Part shown: in pieces, positions 31,215 to 39,432 of the stretch
Layout of the letters: each line of letters opens with the position of its first letter
How positions within the stretch are numbered: the first letter of the stretch is position 1
Source of the DNA: Nosema muscidifuracis
Taxonomy: Eukaryota; Microsporidia; Nosematidae
Assembly (NCBI GenBank): GCA_028335825.1
Contig: JAIOKI010000022.1
Span: 124,001-188,000, forward strand
Reading direction: 5' to 3'
Length of the DNA stretch: 64,000 nt
The notes under the pieces: generated by a model
Database searches by the model: none
The model's input: only the letters and a program-made list of their open reading frames with translations
Told to the model about the DNA's origin: nothing
Position numbers and translations under genes: made by a program

Positions 31215-32522
31215 TTAACTAATTATCTTCTTCTTTAATAACTCCCTCTGCATCTTTAATATCCTTAAATATTTCTCATCAATCTTCTTAGTTTTCTTCT
31301 TCATCTCTTCTTTTAAAATTCCTATATATTTTTTAATATCACTTCCTTCTATAGTTATCTTCCCTAATACTTCTTCATATTTTTTATTAAGATCTCTCAT
31401 CCTATTTTTTATTCCTTCTTTCTTTTTAATATGATCATTAATCTTTTTATCTACTTCCTTATATAAAATATCTAATTTATTTCTCTTAAGTATTAAACTA
31501 TCATTAAGAGTACTAAGTTCATAATAAAGTATTCTATATCTATCTAATACTTCTGATTCATATTTATTAATTATAGATTTTTCTGTATCTGTACTTTTTA
31601 TTACTATACTAGTATTAAGATCTTTTAATAAATTAATAAATCCTTCTCTTTTTTTATTAATATTTTTCTTATTAATATATTCTTTATTAATTATTATATA
31701 TTCATTATTTATTAAAATATCTTCTTCATTATTCTTATATATTTCTTTTATTCTACCTTGATATATTATCATAGGATATTCTTCTAATATTATTACATCT
31801 TTATCTACTAAATACATTTTATTACATTTAAAAAGATTAAATCCTTTTATACTGTTATATCTATATTTTAATGATAATATATCTTCATTTATATCATATA
31901 CTTCTATATATTTATCATAAGATAAATAAAAATATTTTTTAATATCTATTTTCTGAATTATATCGTTATTTCCAGTATTAATTAAAAGTAAAGGATTATT
32001 TAAAGATATTTTATAAGATAATGAATATTCCTTATTATTAATTAAAAGTAAAGGATTATTTAAAGATATTTTATAAGATAATGAATATTCCTTATTATTA
32101 ATTAAATATAAATATTTTTTAAATATCTTATTATTACTAAGTAAATATAAATATTTATCATCTACACAAAAATCTGAAATATCTTCTGATAAACATATTT
32201 TAGAAAATGTATTATTAATATTATATAAAATATTCTTAGTAGATAATACTAAAATATAATCATCTACTATAAAATATTTCTTAACAAGTATATTAACTTC
32301 TTTCTTATTAATTATTATTCTATCTTTATATACTAATAAAATATTATCATTTAAGATATTTATAGATAGAAGATCTAAAGTTTCTACTTCTTTAATAAAT
32401 TCTGATACTAGAGAGAAAATGTTAATCTTGAATAAAGACTTATTATTTATGTAATATAGATAAGGGGATATAAAAGCAGAATAGGTATATTTATGTGGTA
32501 GAGTATTTTTATAAATATGCAT
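31215..32522 (-). CDS. Beta-propeller plus coiled-coil protein; Nup82/Nup88-like candidate
   Basis: The 435-residue product has two parts. Residues about 1-275 are made of many short beta strands with Y-x-Y-x-x-x and I-x-N-N-K turns, as in a divergent beta-propeller. Residues about 295-435 are lysine- and glutamate-rich long helices with heptad spacing (coiled coil). This order, propeller then coiled coil with no other domain, is that of the nucleoporins Nup82/Nup88, but sequence identity is too low to confirm it. A 60-base unit is perfectly duplicated in frame inside the propeller. The start at 32522 is chosen because a run of four C lies 5 bases upstream; an in-frame ATG at 32579 lies beyond it. 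It is neighbour to RPN2, with NUP98 nearby. Confidence 0.6.
   Translation of the reverse strand: MHIYKNTLPHKYTYSAFISPYLYYINNKSLFKINIFSLVSEFIKEVETLDLLSINILNDNILLVYKDRIIINKKEVNILVKKYFIVDDYILVLSTKNILYNINNTFSKICLSEDISDFCVDDKYLYLLSNNKIFKKYLYLINNKEYSLSYKISLNNPLLLINNKEYSLSYKISLNNPLLLINTGNNDIIQKIDIKKYFYLSYDKYIEVYDINEDILSLKYRYNSIKGFNLFKCNKMYLVDKDVIILEEYPMIIYQGRIKEIYKNNEEDILINNEYIIINKEYINKKNINKKREGFINLLKDLNTSIVIKSTDTEKSIINKYESEVLDRYRILYYELSTLNDSLILKRNKLDILYKEVDKKINDHIKKKEGIKNRMRDLNKKYEEVLGKITIEGSDIKKYIGILKEEMKKKTKKIDEKYLRILKMQRELLKKKIIS
31981..32100 (-). repeat. Perfect 60-base in-frame tandem duplication
   Basis: Bases 31981-32040 and 32041-32100 are identical. The match continues a few bases into the next stretch. 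It adds exactly 20 residues to the propeller region of the encoded protein. Absence of any difference means it is very recent, a stable in-strain repeat, or an assembly artefact. Confidence 0.95.
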
Positions 32523-32527
32523 TTTAT

Positions 32528-32531
32528 GGGG
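32528..32531 (-). promoter_or_regulatory. CCCC start signal of the gene ending at 32522
   Basis: GGGG on the plus strand, 5 bases upstream of the chosen ATG; an in-frame ATG further out at 32579 lacks such a run. Confidence 0.6.
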
Positions 32532-32599
32532 TAAAAAAAATAAAATATTTATTTTGCATGAATAGGTTAGAAAAATCATAAAATATTGGAAGTGTTAAT

Positions 32600-32810
32600 T
32601 TATAATTATTAGAAAATATCTATTACATATGAATAAGTTTAAATAATGATCATTCAATTATAAAATAAATAAAAATAAAATATATAATGATCATTCATTT
32701 GTTAAAAAAGTAAAAATCATCCAATTGTAAAATAAATAATGATCATTCATTTGTTAAATATATAATGATCATCAAATTGTAAAATAAATGACTATCACCC
32801 AATTATTAAA
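32600..32810. repeat. Short repeats with TGATCATT core
   Basis: AATGATCATTCATTTGTTAAA and close variants recur four or five times between RPN2 and the preceding gene. No gene. Confidence 0.65.
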
Positions 32811-32850
32811 TAAAATATATAAAACTAATCCAATTAAACAACTATTTCTT

Positions 32851-35400
32851 TTATTGATCTTTCTTTATAAAGAACACTCCAGGAAAATCAATACCACATT
32901 CATCCATCTGTATTTTAGTACATCTTTCTCCAGGATATACATATTCACTAGCTTTAGTAACTATTTCTTCTTCTATAACTGGTTTAGATTTAAATCTTCT
33001 ACTTCTTTTTATATCAGGTACTTTCATTAAAATATTATCATAATTTTTTTTATATTTCATTCTTGTATTTTCTACTTCTAAATTTTCATTAAAAACAAAG
33101 AAAGCAGTTTCTTTCATATTCAAACTTATAAAATTTAATAAAGGATACCAATACCAATGATTAAGGAACATAATATATCCTACTACCCTTTCTTTAGTTA
33201 TTTTATTACATAAATTCGTTATACTATATATTATATTACGACCTCCTGATTCACTTATACCTCTACCTACCATAGCTCCATATTTTATTGATACTTCTTC
33301 TGTTCGATCTATTATTATTTTATTCATATTTTCAATTATTCTTTTATAATTCTTTACTAAATGATAATTACATTGCATAATTACAAATCCTATTCCTATA
33401 TGAGCAGATTGTTTAACTAATGAATTTTTATCATACATAAGACCTTCTAAAATATCACAAACTTTTTCATTACCAGTACCAGAATAAAAAAATCCTAATA
33501 CTAAAGCAACAGTAGATCTAATAAAATAATTATGATTTTCTGCTAAAGGTTCAAGAGTTTTCAATAATAAATCTAAATCTAAACAACAAATTAATCCTAA
33601 AGAAATAACTGCTGATCTTTTTACATCATCATCTACATCATTAAGATATATTAAAATTTTAGAAATTATTTCTAAATTACCTGTACCTACAAAAGATGTA
33701 CCAAGTGATAAAACTCCACCAAATTTATCAGAAATGAGTAATTCATCAATAAATTTCATATTTTTATATTTAGAAAATGTCATAATAATTGAATAAGAAA
33801 TTCCAATATTTCTTTTTACTCTTTCAAAATCTGTATCTGATTGTAATATTCTTAATTCTTCTAATAAATTTATATTAGATGTACCACATCCTACTAAACC
33901 CATTCCTATTACAGCTGATTCTGAATATAAAGTTTTATCTTTCTTACTTAGAATATTTAATTTATCTAAAATTATCTTATTATTAGTACCTAAATTTATT
34001 AAACCTAATCCTATACATGAACCAAAAGCAAGTTCATCATTTAATAAATCAGAAGATTCTAAAAAATATAAAAGTAATTCATTATCTGATTCACTTTTAG
34101 AATTTCTATTTATAAGACCAAGTGCTTGTAAAGATCCTCCTTCCTTATTAGATACTTCACTAGGAAAATAATTTTTTAATACATCATAAGGATTATTATT
34201 TTTACAATGAATCATACCTAAATTAGATATATCAAAATATCTAGCCCATTCTTTCATATTATTAAAAATATCTGAATTATTTCTATAGAAAGTATCATTA
34301 GTAGTACCCAAATTCATAAAAGCATTTACTATAGAAATATAAGGAGATCTAGATTTAGTAATAGAATCTAAAAATTTAAAACTTGTCAAATTATTCTGTA
34401 CCATAAACTTAGAAAAAATATTATTTTTAAATTCTCCATTAAGTATATTATTTAATTTAGGATTATCTACTATAATCTCTAAATTATAACATTCTTGTAT
34501 ATAAAAACATATCGTATAACATTGACATATATCTTTATTCTCAATCTTAAGTATAAGATTTTTTACATCATTTATCTTATTAAAATATACTAAAGCATCT
34601 ATCAAAATATATAAAGTATCTTCAGTATCTGTATTATATATTTTAATTATAGAATTATAAAATCTATCAAGATCATCATTTTCTTGTACTACCTTAAAAA
34701 TATAATCAAGAATTTTCTTATTAGAAATCTTCTTACTAAAAAATATTTCAAATATTTCATATTCATTAATTGAATATAAATATCCTATTAAACTATCATT
34801 AATTTCAATATTATTTCTAATAACATTATTTCTATCATCAACATTATTTCTATCATTATTTCTATCATCAACATTATTTCTATCATTATTTCTATCATCA
34901 ACATTATTTCTATCATTATTTCTATCATCAACACTATTTCTAATAACATTATTTTTATCATCAACATTATTTCTAATAACATTATTTCTATCATCAACAT
35001 TATTTCTAATATCATTATTTCTATCATTATTTCTAATAACATTATTTCTATCATTAATTATAACATTCATAATAAACTTTTTACAGAAATGAGATTTATC
35101 ATTTAAAAGAGAATTCATCATTCTATCTACTATAGCCTTAAAATAAAAAGTCTTATCATTTAAAAAAAGATCCCCTGCTTTGATAGCAAACTCAAATGAC
35201 TTATCATAATCTTGTAATACAAAATATATTTTAGATAAGCAAAGAGCAGATTCCTGAGTTTGAGCATTAAATAAATGAAGTGAGTCTTTAAGATACAAAG
35301 ATAATGAATCAATGTTTGCATTTATTATAGAAATAGCTTCATCTTCTTTATTATTCTTAAGAAGATATTTTATGTTTGGAAGTATTCTGAGTGAATTCAT
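32851..35400 (-). CDS. RPN2: 26S proteasome regulatory subunit Rpn2 (PSMD1)
   Basis: Scaffold of the proteasome base that carries ubiquitin-related subunits, including Rpn13. The 849-residue product matches Rpn2. The N-terminal helix pairs end with a K-A-G-D-L-F phrase (about residue 90). There is a run of PC repeats of the form G-x-G-L-x-x-x-G-T-x-N (several between about 440 and 740), then F-L-N-H-W-Y-W-Y-P-L-L-N-F-I-S-L (about 745-760), and a short C-terminal beta segment ending in F-P-G-V-F-F-I-K-K-D. It is about 100 residues shorter than animal Rpn2; the charged C-terminal insert is missing. An Arg/Asn/Asp repeat insert lies at residues about 115-200. A run of five C lies 4 bases upstream of the start. 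Confidence 0.95.
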   Translation of the reverse strand: MNSLRILPNIKYLLKNNKEDEAISIINANIDSLSLYLKDSLHLFNAQTQESALCLSKIYFVLQDYDKSFEFAIKAGDLFLNDKTFYFKAIVDRMMNSLLNDKSHFCKKFIMNVIINDRNNVIRNNDRNNDIRNNVDDRNNVIRNNVDDKNNVIRNSVDDRNNDRNNVDDRNNDRNNVDDRNNDRNNVDDRNNVIRNNIEINDSLIGYLYSINEYEIFEIFFSKKISNKKILDYIFKVVQENDDLDRFYNSIIKIYNTDTEDTLYILIDALVYFNKINDVKNLILKIENKDICQCYTICFYIQECYNLEIIVDNPKLNNILNGEFKNNIFSKFMVQNNLTSFKFLDSITKSRSPYISIVNAFMNLGTTNDTFYRNNSDIFNNMKEWARYFDISNLGMIHCKNNNPYDVLKNYFPSEVSNKEGGSLQALGLINRNSKSESDNELLLYFLESSDLLNDELAFGSCIGLGLINLGTNNKIILDKLNILSKKDKTLYSESAVIGMGLVGCGTSNINLLEELRILQSDTDFERVKRNIGISYSIIMTFSKYKNMKFIDELLISDKFGGVLSLGTSFVGTGNLEIISKILIYLNDVDDDVKRSAVISLGLICCLDLDLLLKTLEPLAENHNYFIRSTVALVLGFFYSGTGNEKVCDILEGLMYDKNSLVKQSAHIGIGFVIMQCNYHLVKNYKRIIENMNKIIIDRTEEVSIKYGAMVGRGISESGGRNIIYSITNLCNKITKERVVGYIMFLNHWYWYPLLNFISLNMKETAFFVFNENLEVENTRMKYKKNYDNILMKVPDIKRSRRFKSKPVIEEEIVTKASEYVYPGERCTKIQMDECGIDFPGVFFIKKDQ
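34800..35060 (-). repeat. Arg-Asn-Asn / Val-Asp-Asp coding repeat inside RPN2
   Basis: Nearly twenty units of TCTATCATTATT or CATCAACATTATT type (plus strand) encode R-N-N-V-D-D and N-D-R-N-N phrases. It lies between two helices of the N-terminal domain and is in frame throughout. The opposite strand is also open, which gives a false 88-codon frame. Confidence 0.85.
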
Positions 35401-36453
35401 TTATGGGGGTGATAAAATTATTTTTTTGTTTAAAATAAATGCATAAACAAGATAAATCATTTTAAAATTTGTGATGTTTATAAAAATATTCAATTATTTT
35501 TAAAAGCTTTTTATCAAGAAACCTTAATTTTATCTATTAACTCTAAAAATATTAATGATTTTTTTATATTATAAATTATTTAATTTGATATTATAAATTG
35601 GTAAGGTTGGATTATTTAAATTAGTTAATTAAAAGTTTTTCGTTTTACTTTACCTAGCTTGTGGTCCCTAAGAAGTTTAATCTATAGAATTGTCTTTAAA
35701 TTTCTAGGATTGTCATAAAATCTATGTATTATCTTTAAATCTCTAGGATTTCTTTAAATCCCTAAGATTGTCTTTAAATCTTCAGGATTGTCTTTGAATC
35801 TATGGATTGTCATAAAATCTCTAATATTGTCTTTAAATATATGAAACAAATATCTAGTTCAATCTCATTCTGTATTGATTATAAAAATTTGTAACTCTTC
35901 TAGTCCAATCATCAAATACTGTATAATTCATAAGAAGGTCATAGTATGGTTTTTCTCTATTTTAGCCATATTAAATTATCGAAAGATATTGCTAGTTCAT
36001 TCTTAAATATAATAGGATTTTATATTAAATTTAAATCCATTCTTATCTCTCTCTTTTATTTGAGTTATAACTTGACGATTTATAGCTATTGCACAGTTAA
36101 AAATAAATATTTCTCAATAATTTATCGTGTAATCTGAAGCATTAGTTAGCCATATAATTAACAGTTCTTCTTCTTTTCTGAAGAATATATTATGTCTTAC
36201 AAAGTGATCTTTATTATCAAGGAGTAATATTCTAGTTAGACTTAATATTGAAAATTCTTTTTTTTAGTTGAATTCATCATTTTATCTAAATAACTTTAAT
36301 TGGTTAATTTTATTTAACTATAAAGATATTGTTTATAGACTTAATATTTCATTCATCTAATACATTTTCTTCTTTCCACTTAATCTTAATAAAATTTCAA
36401 TTTTAGTTAATTAATTTAATACATAAATTAAGTACATCAAGTCAATAATTTAA
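35401..36453. repeat. One-kilobase spacer with short repeats, no gene
   Basis: A 22-25 base unit containing AGGATTGTCTTTAAATCT repeats about eight times with variation at about 35680-35850. The rest is AT-rich. A 63-codon frame at 35946 has no C-run signal and is not called. Confidence 0.6.
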
Positions 36454-38202
36454 TTAAAAATGCTTTACTTTATAGACATAAGTTCCCTTATTAAAATCAT
36501 AATCTACAAACTCCTTCATATCATTATTCTTTAAAGTATAAACAAATCTATCTTGAATTCCTTTCTCAGGATATTTACTAGCTCTACCTATGATAGGTTT
36601 ATTCTCACTTTTACATACAGGATAAATTTTATCAATAGAAACTTTTGCTGATAAATTTAAACCTTTACCAGGTTTATCAGTTACAAAAACATGATCTCTT
36701 GTAAATAATACTTTTTTAGTAACATTCTCTACAGTCAGCTCTGATACATCTACTGGTTCAAGATATTCTATTTGTCCTTTACCAGGAAATGTCATTACAA
36801 GATTATTAATCTTTTTCATACCTCTTATTTCATTTAAAGATGGAATAAAATACACATCATAAGCATTTTCTTTTTCAGGAGGTCTAAAATCAAGACCTTT
36901 ATCTATTTTAAGCTTTTCATTTACTTTATGTATAGGTTCAGCCAGTAGTCTCTGGTAAGGAGAAAGTTCTTTTTCTATAAATTTAAATTTCATTCCTTTT
37001 ATACCATAAGGATCAGATTTATCTACATCTGCACAAGATAAATTATATTGTGGTGTAGAAAAAGGAATATTCTGTGTCATAGGAACATTTGTAGTAGAAG
37101 TATTTGTATTAAAAGCAAATGATGGTTGAAATGAATTATTTGACATCATTGTAGTATCAGATTGTAACGGTTGTGATAATCCAAGAGGATTATTATTATT
37201 ACTACCAAATGGAGTTGATGTTGTACTAGGTGGAATTAAAGTTGATGTTGTATTAGATGGAAATGAAGTTGAAGTCGTATTAGATGGAAATGGAGTATTA
37301 TTAGATGTGACTGATGTTGTATTAGAAGAAAATGGATTATTATTAGATGTGACTGATGTTGTATTAGAAGGAAATAGACTTGGTGTTGTATTTGATGTAA
37401 ATGAAGTTGATGTTGTACTAGATGGAAATGAATTATTATTAGATGGGGTGCTAATAAAAGGCTGTTGAGTAGGCTGTGTAGTAGTTAAATTAAATCCTGT
37501 AGTAGAAGATGAAGTAGGTTGACCAAAAATAGATTGTTCTTGTTTAACAGTATTTTGCTGATTAACTCCAAATAATGAAGTACTAGTAGATTGACCAGTA
37601 TTTCCAAATATATTAGTACTAAATCCAGTAGATGATGGATTAGGTCTCCTTCCAAGATTATAATCTTCATACCTTAATTCATCAGAACTCTTCTCATTAT
37701 ATTCCTTCATAGAATTTATATGATTATACTCTAAAAAACCAAATCCTCTTTCTTCCTTGATTTTCTGGGGTTCATATTGTTTATCTTTAGTACCATTCTT
37801 AGGTGTAATAGAAGAACTATTCTGTCCAAATATATTTCCTACAGAAGTATTTGTAGACCAAGATTGTGTACGATTATTATCGAATAATGGGTTACTAGTA
37901 GTAGAAGTCATGCTTGTGGTTGTTGAAGGAGCTGGTAAACTAAAAGGAGTAGCACTAGTTTGAGATGAAGACATTCCAAATGGATTACTGCTAGTATTAT
38001 TTTGAAAAGAATTTGTATTGGAAAAAGTACTAGGAAAAGTATTTGTATTAGTAGTGTTGGGAAAGGTATTCGTCTGAAATGGTGTATTTCCTTGATATGT
38101 GTTATTAAAAATATTCTGAGTTGGTTTCTGTTGATCTTTATTAGGTGTATTCTGAAATAATCCATTGCTAAATAAATTATTCAAATTATTCTGATTCGAC
38201 AT
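36454..38202 (-). CDS. NUP98: Nup98/Nup116-family FG nucleoporin, no fused Nup96
   Basis: A channel-lining nucleoporin. The 582-residue product is rich in Asn/Ser/Thr/Phe with scattered FG, N-P-F-G and FN repeats (residues about 10-400). The Gle2/Rae1-binding GLEBS motif, with I-N-S-M-K-E-Y-x-x-K-S-x-D-E-L-R-Y-E-D-Y, lies at about 165-190. The Nup98-type autoproteolytic/C-terminal domain is at about 435-582 (Y-D-V-Y-F-I-P-S-L, G-K-G-Q-I-E-Y-L, V-T-K-K-V-L, final Y-V-Y-K-V-K-H-F). The GLEBS motif makes it more like Nup116 than Nup100. The protein stops exactly at His-Phe, the usual cleavage site before Ser, so it is made in its mature form. A run of five C lies about 10 bases upstream of the start. 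Confidence 0.95.
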   Translation of the reverse strand: MSNQNNLNNLFSNGLFQNTPNKDQQKPTQNIFNNTYQGNTPFQTNTFPNTTNTNTFPSTFSNTNSFQNNTSSNPFGMSSSQTSATPFSLPAPSTTTSMTSTTSNPLFDNNRTQSWSTNTSVGNIFGQNSSSITPKNGTKDKQYEPQKIKEERGFGFLEYNHINSMKEYNEKSSDELRYEDYNLGRRPNPSSTGFSTNIFGNTGQSTSTSLFGVNQQNTVKQEQSIFGQPTSSSTTGFNLTTTQPTQQPFISTPSNNNSFPSSTTSTSFTSNTTPSLFPSNTTSVTSNNNPFSSNTTSVTSNNTPFPSNTTSTSFPSNTTSTLIPPSTTSTPFGSNNNNPLGLSQPLQSDTTMMSNNSFQPSFAFNTNTSTTNVPMTQNIPFSTPQYNLSCADVDKSDPYGIKGMKFKFIEKELSPYQRLLAEPIHKVNEKLKIDKGLDFRPPEKENAYDVYFIPSLNEIRGMKKINNLVMTFPGKGQIEYLEPVDVSELTVENVTKKVLFTRDHVFVTDKPGKGLNLSAKVSIDKIYPVCKSENKPIIGRASKYPEKGIQDRFVYTLKNNDMKEFVDYDFNKGTYVYKVKHF

Positions 38203-38605
38203 GAAATTTAAGGGGGATGAATTTTAAAAACAAATAATTTAAAGATGAATGTTAATTTGAGAAAAAAAGATAATATAAAAAGACAATATGAAAATAAAAA
38301 GATTATAAGAAAATAAAATTATAAAAAAAAAATATAATTAATAAAAAGATTATAAAAAACAAAAATATAATCAATAAAATTATAATCAATAAAAATATAA
38401 TTAATAAAAATATGAAAAGATAATCAATAAAAATATAATTAATAAAAAGATTATAAGAAAATAAAAAAATAAAAATATGAAAAAATAATATCAATAATAA
38501 GAAAATAAAAATATAATCAATAATAAGATAATGAAAAACAATAATTTTTTTTAAAATTAAAATTATTTTTTTAATACCCTTATAAATACTTTTTTTAAAT
38601 AAACA
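38203..38605. other. Low-complexity spacer between NUP98 and TOA2 (divergent)
   Basis: Composed of irregular AATAAAAATATAATCAATAA-type repeats. No gene seen. Both neighbours read away from it, so both promoters should lie here; CCC at about 38577 is near the TOA2 side. Confidence 0.5.
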
Positions 38606-38947
38606 ATGTACGAAATTTATAGACAATCAGTTATAGGAAGAGCACTTGTAGATATTATAGACGAGAAAGTGAAACAGAATCTTCTTACACCAAAACAAGC
38701 AAAGTTTATATTAGAAAAGTTTGATGAAAGTATTCCAATAGTATTTAACAGATCAGTTACAGGAACATTAAGTTTTAAAGGAAAGATATGTAGTTACAAT
38801 CATGTTGAAGGTGTATGGAAATTTATTGCTAAGAATTTTTGTGTGTATTTCAATAATGAATATTACAAATCCAATTTAATTAAAATAGTAGCTTGTGATT
38901 CTGATACAAATGCTGAAGTAACACGTAGAAGAAAGAAGAAGAATTAA
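38606..38947 (+). CDS. TOA2: Transcription factor IIA small (gamma) subunit
   Basis: TFIIA small subunit, which stabilises TBP on promoter DNA with Toa1. The 113-residue product is near the yeast length (about 122). It shows the N-terminal helical part Y-R-Q-S-V-I-G-R-A-L-V-D-I-I-D-E (residues 4-19), then the helix Q-A-K-F-I-L-E-K-F-D-E-S-I (30-42), and the beta-barrel part F-K-G-K-I-C-S-Y-N-H-V-E-G-V-W-K-F (54-70), all as in the family. The C-terminus is a basic R-R-R-K-K-K-N tail. A C-run lies about 26 bases upstream of the start, farther than for most genes here. It diverges from NUP98. Confidence 0.95.
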   Translation: MYEIYRQSVIGRALVDIIDEKVKQNLLTPKQAKFILEKFDESIPIVFNRSVTGTLSFKGKICSYNHVEGVWKFIAKNFCVYFNNEYYKSNLIKIVACDSDTNAEVTRRRKKKN

Positions 38948-39432
38948 TTATTGTTAATAAATTATATTAAAAGATTTAATATTGTATTTTTTATAAAATA
39001 CGTTTTAATTAATTTCACCTTCAAAAATCATTTTTAATTGTTAAAAAAATTATTTAAATTTGTAACATACAATTGAAAAAAATTAGAATATTAGCATACG
39101 TTTGAATTTTATAACATACAGTTAAATTATTATAATTTGATAATATAATAGTATATAAAATCAAAGTGATATAATAATAAGTTTAATGATAGAATACGAT
39201 TGAAAAAATATTAACATAATAAATATTTACCAAAAAATATTTACAACAATTAAAATGAAAAATATTTACCAAAAAATATTTACGAAAATATTTACAATAT
39301 TAGAATATCTACAAAAATATTTACTAAAATATTTACAACAATTAAAATGTAAAATATATCAAATAAAAAAATATTTTTTTATTAATTTGAAATAATTATT
39401 CACTTAAGTCTACCCCACATAATAAAAAGCTT
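38948..39432. repeat. AT-rich spacer with AAAATATTTAC repeats
   Basis: Units such as CAAAAATATTTACAACAATT and ACCAAAAAATATTTAC recur between about 39210 and 39350. No gene; a CCCC at 39413-39416 precedes the kinase start. Confidence 0.55.

Noticed and set aside
34788-35054. Minus-strand frame of repeated Met-Ile-Glu units
   Set aside because: Other frame of the RPN2 repeat.
35946-36137. 63-codon plus-strand frame
   Set aside because: No C-run signal, no recognisable motif, in a repeat-containing spacer.
38303-38626. 107-codon minus-strand frame of Ile/Phe/Leu
   Set aside because: Low-complexity AT sequence; overlaps the start of TOA2 and has no start signal.
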